The notes: generated by a model not told the origin, from the sequence alone. A DNA stretch of 38,999 bases from Halomonas sp. 328 (GCF_015645095.1 NZ_JADOTW010000033.1:1-38999); one strand, 5' to 3'; positions 1 to 7,135 are shown, counted from the first letter of the stretch. Program-made: numbers and translations.

Positions 1-84
1 CTGCCGCCTGCCGCCTGCCGCCTGCCGCCTGCCGCCTGCCGCCTGCCGCCTGCCGCCTGCCGCCTGCCGCCTGCCGCCTGCCGC
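1..84. repeat. 7-bp tandem repeat (CTGCCGC), 12 copies, running off the left edge
   Basis: Twelve perfect head-to-tail copies of CTGCCGC fill the first 84 bases, so the array probably continues outside the window. It ends 41 bp before the hicA start codon. A unit length of 7 is not a multiple of 3, so copy changes would shift any reading frame or alter promoter spacing. No function can be read from the sequence. Confidence 0.95.
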
Positions 85-97
85 TCGTCTTGCATGG

Positions 98-118
98 TGA
101 TATCATGTGAAGATATCA
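98..118 (+). promoter_or_regulatory. Candidate HicB operator in front of hicAB
   Basis: A perfect 8-bp palindrome TGATATCA (98-105) is followed 14 bp later by GATATCA (112-118), just upstream of the hicA start. Paired palindromes at this position are what an autoregulating ribbon-helix-helix antitoxin such as HicB usually binds. The role is inferred from position and symmetry only. Confidence 0.5.
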
Positions 119-125
119 TCAACGA

Positions 126-383
126 ATGAAAACCAAGCACCGAAAAACCCAGGCGGCCATCTACCGCCATCCCACGGCCAGCGGGATCGTGTTCGCCGAC
201 ATCGAAGCGCTTGTCGTTGCCCTGGGCGGAGAGGTGCGTGAAGGCGATGGATCGCGCGTCGCCTTCGAGCTGGGCGACGGCGGCCGGCTTTACCTGCACC
301 GGCCGCACCCCGGCAAGGAGGCCAAGAAGTATCAGGTCGAGGACGTGCGCGCCTGGCTGGACGAAAGAGGAATCAGACCATGA
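126..383 (+). CDS. hicA: HicA-family mRNA interferase toxin
   Basis: This 85-residue basic protein is a HicA toxin, a double-stranded-RNA-binding-fold ribonuclease that cleaves mRNA when not held by HicB. The diagnostic C-terminal block HRPHPGKE (58-65), followed by KKYQVEDVRAWL, is plain. In many HicA proteins a catalytic histidine lies in a GSHV-type motif; here the matching stretch is GSRV (42-45), with Arg44 in its place. This resembles a subgroup with HRPHP motifs, where His58 or His61 may matter. Its stop overlaps the hicB start by 4 bp (ATGA), so the two are translationally coupled. The gene order toxin then antitoxin is normal for hicAB. Confidence 0.88.
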   Translation: MKTKHRKTQAAIYRHPTASGIVFADIEALVVALGGEVREGDGSRVAFELGDGGRLYLHRPHPGKEAKKYQVEDVRAWLDERGIRP

Positions 384-721
384 CCAACGTGCTCAAGTAT
401 CAGGGCTACACCGCCCGCATCGAGTTCGACGCTGAAGACGAGGTGTTCGTGGGCCATGTGCTCGGGATCATTGACCGGATCAGCTTCCACGGCGAGAGCG
501 TCGCCGAGCTGACTGACGCCTTCCATGTGGCCGTCGATCACTACCTGGAGGATTGCCGGGTCACCGGCCGCGAGCCGCTCAAGCCGGCCTCCGGCCGTGT
601 GCTGCTGCGCATCCCTCCCGAGGTGCATGCTGCCGCCAACATCGCTGCGCAGGCATCCGGCAAGAGCCTGAACCAGTGGGCTGCCGACGCCATCGCCCGT
701 GCAGCCGGGGAGGCGGGTTAG
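380..721 (+). CDS. hicB: HicB-family antitoxin with ribbon-helix-helix tail
   Basis: This 113-residue protein is the HicB antitoxin. The N-terminal half (about 5-60) is the partial RNase-H-like fold that binds HicA, with the typical YTARIEFDAEDEVFVGHV start. The C-terminal part (about 70-108, VLLRIPPEVHAAANIAAQASGKSLNQWAADAI split over two helices) is a ribbon-helix-helix DNA-binding domain of the Arc type, which would bind the palindromes upstream of hicA. It overlaps hicA by 4 bp. The stop codon TAG shares its last base with a run of 10-bp GGGAAATCGG repeats, so the 3' end of the gene abuts a mobile repeat. Confidence 0.88.
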   Translation: MTNVLKYQGYTARIEFDAEDEVFVGHVLGIIDRISFHGESVAELTDAFHVAVDHYLEDCRVTGREPLKPASGRVLLRIPPEVHAAANIAAQASGKSLNQWAADAIARAAGEAG

Positions 722-790
722 GGAAATCGGGGGAAATCGGGGGAAATCGGGGACAGACCCCCATTTCACCATTTGACCCCCATTTCATTT
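721..790. repeat. GGGGACAGACCCC-type dispersed repeat, copy a, with 3x GGGAAATCGG
   Basis: Three perfect 10-bp GGGAAATCGG units (721-750) run into GGGGACAGACCCCC (749-762), followed by two CCATTTCA-like tracts. The core is a short imperfect palindrome. It lies between the hicB stop and the 3' end of the RAYT gene. Related copies occur at 1601-1640, 2393-2421, 9855-9882 and 10720-10797. Confidence 0.85.
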
Positions 791-797
791 ATGCCGC

Positions 798-1505
798 TTA
801 TATCGGGTTGTCGGGCGGTGGCTTGGGTTTGCGCCCGGGAGTGCCGCGTATCGTTCGCCTGCCCAGCAGTTCCGCTGCCTGGCGCTGGAAGCGCTCGGTG
901 CCCAGCACCAGGCCGCTATGGGTGACCTGACGGATCTCGTCGACCAGCCCGCTGGCCAGGTGGTGGCGAAACAGCTCGCGGTAGGCGGTGTGGCGTGCCA
1001 CCGGTGAAGGGCCCAGGTCGGCGATGACCGGATGCGGTGTCAGGAGGGGGTCAGGAGCGCCCTGGGCATTGGCGGCATAGCTGGACCAGCGATACTCTCC
1101 CGGGTGGTTCACCATGCCCGCCCTGACCGGGTTCAGCTCGATGTAGACGTGGCAGGCCAGCAGGTAGCGGGCTTCACCGACCAGGCAGGAGCGGAAGCGT
1201 CCCTCGAAGAGGGTGCCGGTACGGCGGTAGCGGCGGTTGAAACGCTGTGCATAGCTCTGGCCGATGCGTTTCATCATGGCGCTGATGGCCTGCGGGTCCA
1301 CCCGTGGCGTGGCGAGCAGGTGCACATGGTTGGTCATCAGCACATAGGCGTGCACATCCACCGCACAGGCGTGGCTGGCGCTCTCCAGGAGTTCCAGGTA
1401 GGCCAGACAGTCGTCGGCATCGGCGAAACAGACGCTGCGATTGTTGCCACGCTGGACAAGGTGCAGCGGGATGCCGGGAAGTAGCAGGCGAGCTCGGCGT
1501 GTCAT
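798..1505 (-). CDS. REP-associated tyrosine transposase (RAYT, Y1/IS200-like HUH family)
   Basis: This 235-residue protein is a Y1-type single-strand DNA transposase of the RAYT class. It carries the HUH motif as HVH (60-62, in MTNHVHLLA), the conserved GTLFEGRFRS block (97-106) and the catalytic tyrosine region ACHVYIELNPVRAG, with Tyr121. RAYTs are single-copy host-linked genes that move short palindromic REP elements. Fitting that, related GGGGACAGACCCC repeats flank the gene on both sides (721-790 and 1601-1640). The C-terminal tail is proline- and lysine-rich (GRKPKPPPDNPI). All expected catalytic residues are present, so the gene looks intact. Confidence 0.9.
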   Translation of the reverse strand: MTRRARLLLPGIPLHLVQRGNNRSVCFADADDCLAYLELLESASHACAVDVHAYVLMTNHVHLLATPRVDPQAISAMMKRIGQSYAQRFNRRYRRTGTLFEGRFRSCLVGEARYLLACHVYIELNPVRAGMVNHPGEYRWSSYAANAQGAPDPLLTPHPVIADLGPSPVARHTAYRELFRHHLASGLVDEIRQVTHSGLVLGTERFQRQAAELLGRRTIRGTPGRKPKPPPDNPI

Positions 1506-1600
1506 TGTCCATGGCCTGACATTGGGGACTTTTCCCAGCCTGGGCCGTGACTCGGGGCCGTGCTGTCAGCGATCACCGATACGTCGGTTCAGTTAATCGC

Positions 1601-1640
1601 GGGTACTCGGGGACAGACCCCATTTACCCCCATTTATCCC
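1601..1640. repeat. GGGGACAGACCCC-type dispersed repeat, copy b
   Basis: The core GGGGACAGACCCC lies at 1609-1621 and is followed by ATTTACCCCCATTTA, like the tail of copy a. It lies about 100 bp upstream of the RAYT start, so the transposase gene is bracketed by repeats. The bases after it (1641-1650) contain one CTGCCGC, matching the unit of the array at position 1, which may be chance. Nothing else was recognised between 1506 and 1684. Confidence 0.8.
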
Positions 1641-1684
1641 GCCTGCCGCCTTCTTACTCGACGAAATCACACAGGCCTCATTTC

Positions 1685-1749
1685 TTGTATATCCCATTGA
1701 TATACCCCTTGGGCTGAGCTAGACTTCTGCCATATACAAATGGGATATC
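1685..1749 (+). promoter_or_regulatory. vapBC promoter and inverted-repeat operator
   Basis: A long inverted repeat frames the promoter. TATATCCCATT (1688-1698) is mirrored by AATGGGATATC (1739-1749), and TTGTATAT (1685-1692) by ATATACAA (1732-1739). A sigma-70-like promoter fits inside it, TTGATA (1697-1702), 17 bp, TAGACT (1720-1725). VapBC complexes usually bind such repeats to repress their own operon. Binding is inferred. Confidence 0.6.
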
Positions 1750-1762
1750 TCTGGAGGTGGGT

Positions 1763-1993
1763 ATGGAGCAAGGCGCCGTGTTCAAGAGCAACCGCAGCCA
1801 GGCGATTCGCCTGCCCAAGGCCGTTGCTTTGCCCGAGGAGGTCAAGCGCGTCGAGGTGGTGGCCATCGGTCGGATGCGTATCATCACCCCGGTGGGCGAG
1901 TCCTGGGATAGCTGGTTCGATGGCGAGGACGTGTCGGCAGATTTTATGGCCGAGCGGGAGCAGCCCGCCGAGCAGCATCGTGAGGGGCTGTGA
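1763..1993 (+). CDS. vapB: VapB-type antitoxin (AbrB/SpoVT fold)
   Basis: This 76-residue antitoxin has the swapped-hairpin AbrB-type DNA-binding domain at its N-terminus (about 3-48, with KSNRSQAIRLPKAVALP) and an acidic tail that wraps the toxin (SWDSWFDGEDVSADFM). The ATG at 1763 is chosen because GGAGG (1753-1757) sits 5 bp before it. An in-frame GTG at 1757 would lie on top of that ribosome binding site. The stop overlaps the vapC start by one base (TGATG), giving coupled translation. It should neutralise VapC and repress the operon through the inverted repeats upstream. Confidence 0.88.
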   Translation: MEQGAVFKSNRSQAIRLPKAVALPEEVKRVEVVAIGRMRIITPVGESWDSWFDGEDVSADFMAEREQPAEQHREGL

Positions 1994-2391
1994 TGCTCAA
2001 GTACCTGCTCGATACGAACATCTGCATCTATACCATCAAGAACAAGCCGCCTGCGGTACGCGAGGCCTTCCATCGCCATCATGGGCAGTTGGCGATCAGT
2101 ACCATCACGTTGATGGAACTGATCTATGGCGCCGAGAAGTCTTCGGCGCCGGAGCGCAATCTTGCCGTGGTGGAGGGGTTCGCCGCACGCCTCGAGGTGC
2201 TGAACTACGATGCCGATGCGGCCGCCCATAGTGGGCAGGTGCGGGCCGAGCTGGCCAGGGCCGGGACCCCGATTGGTCCTTATGATCAGATGATCGCCGG
2301 CCATGCCCGCTCGCTGGGCCTGATCGTGGTGACCAACAACCTCAAGGAGTTCGAGAGGGTCCCCGGCCTTCGGATTGAGGATTGGGGGTAA
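1993..2391 (+). CDS. vapC: VapC-type PIN-domain ribonuclease toxin
   Basis: This 132-residue single-domain PIN nuclease cleaves RNA, in known VapCs often tRNA-fMet or rRNA. The metal-binding acidic residues are in their expected places: Asp7 in LLDTN, Glu42 in TLMELIYG, Asp98 in IGPYDQMIA, followed by the conserved VVTNNLKEF near residue 115. The ATG at 1993 overlaps the vapB stop by one base; a GTG one codon earlier also exists but is less likely. The gene appears intact. A dispersed repeat begins directly after its stop codon. Confidence 0.9.
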   Translation: MLKYLLDTNICIYTIKNKPPAVREAFHRHHGQLAISTITLMELIYGAEKSSAPERNLAVVEGFAARLEVLNYDADAAAHSGQVRAELARAGTPIGPYDQMIAGHARSLGLIVVTNNLKEFERVPGLRIEDWG

Positions 2392-2392
2392 G

Positions 2393-2421
2393 GTAATCGG
2401 GGTCAGACCCCCATTTCACAT
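2393..2421. repeat. GGGGTCAGACCCC-type dispersed repeat, copy c
   Basis: The sequence GGTAATCGGGGTCAGACCCC followed by CATTTC starts 2 bp after the vapC stop and ends where homology to an Rpn-type nuclease begins. It marks the breakpoint between vapC and a truncated gene. Confidence 0.75.
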
Positions 2422-2614
2422 GTTGGCAGAGAATCTGCAGAACTGGGCCAAGAAGGAACGTCAGGAGGGCCGCCAGGAGGGTCTCCAAGAAGGCCGCCTG
2501 GAGACCGCCCGTAACCTGATCGCGCGTACCGAGATGGGTGATGCGATGATCGCCGAGATTGCCGGGCTGGCCATCGAAGACGTGGCGAAGCTACGCGGCG
2601 AGGCCCGGCACTGA
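2420..2614 (+). pseudogene. C-terminal remnant of an Rpn/YhgA-type nuclease ('putative transposase')
   Basis: The 64 residues from ATG 2420 (MLAENLQNWAKKERQEG and onward) match the usual C-terminal tail of Rpn/YhgA-like PD-(D/E)XK proteins: an AENLxxW-type helix, a stretch of QEGxQEG repeats, then a short helical end with AEIAGLAIEDV. The nuclease domain, normally about 200 residues before this, is missing. Its place is taken by repeat copy c and vapC. The open frame could still be translated as a short coiled peptide, but no function is expected. The family call rests on the repeat-rich tail, so it is moderately secure. Confidence 0.6.
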
Positions 2615-2632
2615 GGGGCCGGTTACTCCCTC

Positions 2633-2653
2633 GGCCAGGTCACTGACCTGGCC
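2633..2653 (+). terminator. Palindrome after the Rpn remnant, possible terminator
   Basis: GGCCAGGTCA (2633-2642) and TGACCTGGCC (2644-2653) form a perfect inverted repeat around a single base, followed by a pyrimidine-rich tract rather than a clean T run. It may act as a weak terminator or as a protein-binding palindrome. The rest of 2615-2848 shows no convincing gene. Confidence 0.4.
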
Positions 2654-2848
2654 TCTCTTCTCCTCCTCGATATCTCTCCCAGTCTTTATGCGTGTGCTGT
2701 CTGCGATACGCGACGGCGAGTGGCAAGAGTATGGCAATGGCGACCCTCGCCTGGCCAAGCCTCTGGGTCTGACCCATAGTCAACTCAGAGGCCATCGGCC
2801 ATCGTGTCTGCGCGAGTCGCCATCGGTACGGCGACCCCGGGAGGAGCC

Positions 2849-3535
2849 ATGAAACGTACCCTTGTCAATTGCACCCTACTGGGGCTAGGCGGCCTGCTGC
2901 TGGCGGCCGGCCCGGCCCTGGCCCAGCCCGCCAACCCCGGCCAGGGCCGGGGTGGCCCACCGGAGTTCGTCCAGGAGCGGGGCGGTGCCAGCGCGGAGCG
3001 GCGTGGTAGCGGCGACGATGCCCAGTGGAGCCGCGAGCGCGAGCGAGATCGCAACCGCTGGGAGCGTGGCGACGATGGCCGGGAGTGGCGCAGCCGTGAT
3101 CGCGACCGGGATAGCTGGGCCCGCGACCGGGACGATCGCCGGGAATGGCAGAGCCGCGATCGGGATCGGCGTGACTGGGACCGTGACCGGCGCGATGACC
3201 GGGAGTGGCGTCGGGACCGGGATCGGGACCGCTGGGTCGGTGATCGCCGCAGTGGGCCGCGTATCGAGGAACGCCTGGTCCGCGAGATCTTTCGTGATCA
3301 CCGCGAGCTGTGGCGACACGATCGGGGCGCGGCCCTGCCGCCGGGCATCCGCATGAACCTGGCGAGGGGCAAGCCCTTGCCTCCCGGCATCGCACGGCGC
3401 TTCGACGACCGCCTCTATCACCAGTTGCCCCGCTACGAGGGCTATGAGTGGCGCCGGGTCGGCGCGGATGTGGTGCTGGTGGAGATGGCCAGCGATATCG
3501 TCTACGAGGTGCTGCGGGATATCTTTATCGACTGA
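2849..3535 (+). CDS. Secreted CigR/RcnB-like protein with Asp-Arg-rich central region
   Basis: This 228-residue exported protein begins with a clear signal peptide (MKRTLVNCTLL to ALA, about 25 residues). The middle (about 45-145) is a low-complexity region dominated by Arg, Asp and Trp in RDRDR and REWR patterns. The C-terminal domain (about 150-228) has LPPGIRMNLARGKPLPPGIA and then YEGYEWRRVG, which are hallmarks of the CigR/RcnB family. RcnB is a periplasmic metal-homeostasis protein; CigR of Salmonella inhibits a virulence factor. The role here is unknown. GGGAGGAG just before ATG 2849 supports this start over an upstream in-frame one. A strong terminator follows. Confidence 0.75.
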   Translation: MKRTLVNCTLLGLGGLLLAAGPALAQPANPGQGRGGPPEFVQERGGASAERRGSGDDAQWSRERERDRNRWERGDDGREWRSRDRDRDSWARDRDDRREWQSRDRDRRDWDRDRRDDREWRRDRDRDRWVGDRRSGPRIEERLVREIFRDHRELWRHDRGAALPPGIRMNLARGKPLPPGIARRFDDRLYHQLPRYEGYEWRRVGADVVLVEMASDIVYEVLRDIFID

Positions 3536-3558
3536 GTCGGTCGAAGACGCCGACGCGA

Positions 3559-3590
3559 CGGCAGGCCCTTCCGGGGCCTGCCGTTTTTGT
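3559..3590 (+). terminator. Rho-independent terminator after the CigR-like gene
   Basis: A 10-bp stem CGGCAGGCCC / GGGCCTGCCG (3559-3568 and 3574-3583) with a 5-nt loop is followed by TTTTTGTT. It is a textbook intrinsic terminator 24 bp after the stop codon. Confidence 0.92.
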
Positions 3591-3662
3591 TGATATGGGT
3601 CACTTGGGCGGCTCCGGGGCCCATGCTACTCTGCGTTACTTCATGTAAGCGAGAGGTGGGCA

Positions 3663-4856
3663 ATGGGCGCCAGACAGGGAAGTGGGGCGCGTCACCAGCG
3701 CGGTGCGGCGCTGATCATCAGCCTGATACTGCTGAGCGTCGCCCTGATACTGGGCGTCTCTGCCATGCAGTCGGCACTGCTGGACGAGCGCATGGCGGGC
3801 AATCACCGCTTTGCGACCCAGGCACAGATGGCCGCTGAGGGAGCGACCGCGGAGTTGGCGGGCTGGCTCGGTGAGCGGCCGACGCGTGCCTGGGGCGATG
3901 ACCTCGGCCTCCAACTCGATGCCTCCTTCGATGCCTGGCCCGCCTGTGGTGGCGATATCCGCCAGGGGGTGCGGGTGCCGGTGGCGGACAACGCCTGGGC
4001 CTGGCTGCTGGCCTGCCGGGAAGATGGCGAACGCGTTATGCAGGTGCAGGGCGAGGCCGGCTCGCCGGGCAGTACCGCCGCCCGCTACCCGGGGCGGGTG
4101 CCGCTGGTGCTGGCCGGTTACGCCGGGATTGCCACCGCCAGCTTTATCGGCGGGGTGGCCAGCGACGCCGAGATCCAGTGGCCCAGCTCCGAGGCCTCGC
4201 GGCTCTCCGGCGAGGACCAGGCCGGTCTGCATGACGCTATTCCCGCGGTTCTCGTCGAGCATCGGGCCGGCGATGAGACCTATAGTGCCTCGGCCCTTCA
4301 TGCCACCGTGGATAACGAAGCGAAGGTGCTGGAAGGGCGCATCGTGGAGAACGAGCCCTCGGCACAGAGCCTGGGGCTGTTGCGGGCCATTTATGAGGCC
4401 TGCTATGACGATAATGGGGGGCGCCAGAGTGGGGATGCCGCCCAGCGCTGTGAGCATGTCTGGGTGGTGCCGCCCGGTGGTGCCTCGAATCAGGAGCGCC
4501 GCCCTCCCAGGAATAGCGTCGCCTGCAGTAACCCGGGGAACCGTTGCTTCAATGGGCTTTGGGTCGATCTTTCCGGTGCCCTGGATATTCGCGGCAATGC
4601 CACCGTGCATGGTGCTGCCATCGTCGCCAATATCACCATCGACGAGAGTGGCGTCTGGCGGTCCGCCCCTAATGACACCATCAAGCTGGCCGGCGGCGGC
4701 AACAGTGGCTCGGTGTGGTTCGACTCGGTCCGGGTCGCCGATGCCATCGATGAGCTCCGCCTCAAGCACTTCAGTGCCTTCGCCGAACTCTCCCTGGAGA
4801 ACTTCTTTGGCCAGTCTGCGGGCGGTGGGCTGCGTCTCGATGGCTGGTTGCGGTAG
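3663..4856 (+). CDS. PilX-like type IV pilus accessory protein
   Basis: This 397-residue protein starts with a short basic leader and a hydrophobic helix, QRGAALIISLILLSVALILG (about 12-32), followed by MQSALLDERMAGNHRF. That is the N-terminal signature of PilX-type minor pilin-like proteins. The helix would anchor it in the inner membrane or the pilus tip complex. The rest is a long periplasmic portion with several cysteines and no domain recognised. PilX genes normally lie with pilV, pilW, pilY1 and pilE; none is here, so it is an orphan. A GAGAGGTGG ribosome binding site precedes the ATG. The family assignment rests mainly on the first 60 residues. Confidence 0.7.
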   Translation: MGARQGSGARHQRGAALIISLILLSVALILGVSAMQSALLDERMAGNHRFATQAQMAAEGATAELAGWLGERPTRAWGDDLGLQLDASFDAWPACGGDIRQGVRVPVADNAWAWLLACREDGERVMQVQGEAGSPGSTAARYPGRVPLVLAGYAGIATASFIGGVASDAEIQWPSSEASRLSGEDQAGLHDAIPAVLVEHRAGDETYSASALHATVDNEAKVLEGRIVENEPSAQSLGLLRAIYEACYDDNGGRQSGDAAQRCEHVWVVPPGGASNQERRPPRNSVACSNPGNRCFNGLWVDLSGALDIRGNATVHGAAIVANITIDESGVWRSAPNDTIKLAGGGNSGSVWFDSVRVADAIDELRLKHFSAFAELSLENFFGQSAGGGLRLDGWLR

Positions 4857-4907
4857 GACGAGAGTTTCGAGCCCTGGACGTTGCTCCGCCAGGGCGCCGA
4901 CTTCAGT

Positions 4908-4944
4908 AAAAATACAGCGGCCGCCGATATCTCGGCGGCCGCTG
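4908..4944 (-). terminator. Rho-independent terminator of the NCS2 permease gene
   Basis: A perfect 13-bp stem (4915-4927 with 4932-4944) and 4-nt loop lies 18 bp past the permease stop. On the minus strand it is followed by ATTTTTA. Confidence 0.9.
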
Positions 4945-4962
4945 TCGTCAGGGAGGCGGGGA

Positions 4963-6345
4963 TTATTCCTCGTTAAGCTTGGCCTCGATCTGGCGACGCT
5001 CCTCTTCCTCATCGGCCAGGCTCTTGCGCGGCAGGATCAGGTTGAGGGTGAAGGCCACCAGGGCGGCGATGACGATGGGCGAGCCGCCCAGTACCAGGCG
5101 CAGGGTCTCGGGGAACTGCGCGATGGCGTCGGGTACCGCGTAGACGCCCATGCTCAGGGCCAGCGAGAGGCTGACGATGGTCATGTTGCGGGCCGACATC
5201 TCGTCCTTGGTGATCAGCTGGATGCCGGTCATGGTGATCATGCCGAATACCAGGATGGTGGCCCCGCCCAGCACCGGGTAGGGGATGGTGGTCATCAGGG
5301 CGCCGAACTTGGGCAGCAGGCCGGCGACCACCATGAAGACGGCGGCGATGGCCAGCACATAGCGGCTGATCACCTTGGTCATGGCCACGATGCCGACGTT
5401 CTGGCTGTAGGTGGAGGTGGGCAGGGCGCCGAAGAAGGAGCCCACCATGGTGGTGAAGCCGTTGCCCATCAGGCCGCCGAACAGCTCCTTCTTGCCCAGC
5501 TCGCGGTTCATGCCGCCGACGGTGGTGGCGGAGAGGTCGCCGATGGTCTGCACCGAGTTGATCACGCAGATGATCACCATGGAGATGATGGCGGCGGCGT
5601 GAAACTCCAGGCCGAAGGCCAGGGGCTGGGGGGCGCTGACCCAGGGCGCCTCGCGCACGGCATCGAAGCTCACCAGGCCGAGCGCCATGGAGATGGCGTA
5701 GCCCGCCAGCAGGCCGCAGATGATCGAGGCCAGCTTGAGGAAGCCGCTGGCGAACTGGGAGACCCCCAGCACCACCAGCAGGGTGATGCCGCCGATGGCC
5801 CAGTACTTGATGTCGCCGTAGTCCGGGGCGCCGACGCCGCCGGCCAGGTAGTTGATGGCGATATCGTAGAGGGAGAGGCCGATCACCAGCACCACGGTGC
5901 CCGCCACCACCGGGGGGAAGAGGTGACGGATGCGCTGGATAAAGAGCCCGGTGACCATCATGGCGATGCCGCCGACGACCTGGGCGCCGAGGATGCCCTC
6001 CAGGCCGTACTGGCTGCCGATGGCGGTGAGGGTCGGCACATAGGCGAAGCCCACGCCGAAGATGGTGGGTAGCTTGGCTCCCAGCCGCCCCAGGGTATAG
6101 AGCTGCAGCAGGGTGGCCAGGCCGGAGAAGACCAGCGAGATCTGGATCAGGAACATCTTCTCTTCCAGGCTGGCGCCCACCGCGCCCACCACGATGATGG
6201 GGACGGTGACCGTGCCCATGATCATCGCCAGGATATGCTGCAGCGAGAGGGGCATGGCCTTGGCCAGTGGCGGCTTGCCGTAGAAGTCGAAGAACGAGGC
6301 GCTTCGCGGAGCCGGGTTCTGTGTCGCAGAAGTGGTAGTTGTCAT
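4963..6345 (-). CDS. NCS2-family nucleobase permease (xanthine/uracil type)
   Basis: This 460-residue membrane protein belongs to the NCS2/NAT family, proton or sodium symporters for xanthine, uric acid, uracil or related bases. Visible markers are the SLQHILAM motif in the first membrane helix (33-40), QTIGDLSATTVGGMNRE near residue 270 and the NAT signature QNVGIVAMTKV near residue 315. About 14 hydrophobic segments are expected, with cytoplasmic tails at both ends; the C-terminus is highly charged. The sequence looks closest to the xanthine/urate subgroup, but the substrate cannot be fixed. It is a single-gene unit with its own terminator, and two TGTATACA palindromes lie upstream. Confidence 0.87.
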   Translation of the reverse strand: MTTTTSATQNPAPRSASFFDFYGKPPLAKAMPLSLQHILAMIMGTVTVPIIVVGAVGASLEEKMFLIQISLVFSGLATLLQLYTLGRLGAKLPTIFGVGFAYVPTLTAIGSQYGLEGILGAQVVGGIAMMVTGLFIQRIRHLFPPVVAGTVVLVIGLSLYDIAINYLAGGVGAPDYGDIKYWAIGGITLLVVLGVSQFASGFLKLASIICGLLAGYAISMALGLVSFDAVREAPWVSAPQPLAFGLEFHAAAIISMVIICVINSVQTIGDLSATTVGGMNRELGKKELFGGLMGNGFTTMVGSFFGALPTSTYSQNVGIVAMTKVISRYVLAIAAVFMVVAGLLPKFGALMTTIPYPVLGGATILVFGMITMTGIQLITKDEMSARNMTIVSLSLALSMGVYAVPDAIAQFPETLRLVLGGSPIVIAALVAFTLNLILPRKSLADEEEERRQIEAKLNEE

Positions 6346-6372
6346 AGGGTTGCCTAACGCTGGGGTGCTTTT

Positions 6373-6440
6373 TGTATACAGAATTATTGGTGCTTAGACT
6401 AAGCGGTCAGGCGAATCTCTGGCAACAGCTCATGTATACA
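6373..6440 (-). promoter_or_regulatory. Paired TGTATACA operators upstream of the NCS2 permease
   Basis: Two identical 8-bp palindromes TGTATACA (6373-6380 and 6433-6440) lie exactly 60 bp apart, 28 and 88 bp upstream of the permease start. Both have an AT-rich flank on one side. Palindromes of this kind are used by several GntR/FadR-type regulators (MdcY is described to bind ATTGTATACAAT). No such regulator gene is in the window. Confidence 0.55.
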
Positions 6441-6537
6441 AAATGTGGCCTATAATCGATTGCCACTATTTCCAACCCTGATAGTGCTTTTTCCCGTAAT
6501 TTTTCTGGATTTTGGCAATTAGACCTTGGTTTAGTGG

Positions 6538-6700
6538 AAGGCGGGTCCCCCTACCTCGTAGCAGCTGCTCCCCCTACCCCGTAGGAGCTGACGTTAGTCG
6601 GCGATCGAGATCACATCGCCGAGGCGTCGGACCGCGGCTGAAGCCGGCTCCACCCAGGCGGGAATTGCCAGCAGGGTGGCCGGAGGCAATCGCCCATCCC
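6538..6700. repeat. BIME-like extragenic repeat, copy F (degenerate)
   Basis: Two CCCCCTAC(C)CCGTAG-type units (6547-6587) are followed by GGCGATCGAGATCACATCGCC and GCGTCGGACCGCGGCTGAAGCC. Pieces match the repeats at 23162-23232 and 24020-24170 (CGAAGCGTCGGACCGTCGG, ACCGCGGCTAAAGCC). Between 6346 and 6835 there is no gene; apart from this repeat and the operators nothing was recognised. Confidence 0.55.
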
Positions 6701-6835
6701 ACGGCGCTTGGGGTATACTGCCGCCCGCGTCGTCGCCGGCCCACCAGAGGCCCCAGGCAAGAAGCCGAGAAAACAGACGACGGCGCCGGGAACGAAGGGG
6801 ATAACACGCTACCGTTTATCCTCGAGAGGCATCAC

Positions 6836-7015
6836 ATGACACGGATTACCCTGGCCCTGGTCGTCACCGCCTTGCTGGCGGGCTGCAGCTATACCCCGGC
6901 CCGTATCACCCCCGAACCCCTGATCGAGATCGATACCCGTGGTGGCCATCACCATCACCGCAGCCACCGTGGCGGCTTCTGCCCGCCGGGGCAGGCCAAG
7001 AAAGGTCGTTGCTAG
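6836..7015 (+). CDS. Small histidine-rich lipoprotein
   Basis: This 59-residue protein has a lipoprotein signal with lipobox LLAGC (Cys16), so the mature peptide of about 44 residues would be anchored to the outer membrane. It contains HHHHRSHRGG (about 38-47) and ends with FCPPGQAKKGRC. The histidine cluster and the two cysteines suggest metal binding, but no function is known to me. The ATG at 6836 with GAGAGG just upstream is preferred; the open frame extends upstream through the repeat region, which is unlikely to be coding. Confidence 0.65.
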   Translation: MTRITLALVVTALLAGCSYTPARITPEPLIEIDTRGGHHHHRSHRGGFCPPGQAKKGRC

Positions 7016-7135
7016 GTTGGCATTCGACCTAAGTCGAACTCTTTGCCAGGTGATGGTAGACTTTGGTCTAAACGCCGCGCGGTCGTCCGACTCGCCTTCG
7101 GCGTTTCCCTGATCGAGCCGACCGAAGGTGTCACC

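Noticed and set aside
2764-2776. TGGGTCTGACCCA as another copy of the GGGGTCAGACCCC repeat.
   Set aside because: Only the small palindrome matches; the flanking ATTTC tract is absent, so chance is as likely.
3811-6072. A 753-codon plus-strand frame spanning pilX and the permease.
   Set aside because: It crosses a strong terminator and is out of frame or antisense to real genes.
6451-6456. A perfect TATAAT on the plus strand as promoter for the small lipoprotein gene.
   Set aside because: No acceptable -35 box 16-18 bp upstream and the gene starts 380 bp away behind a repeat region.
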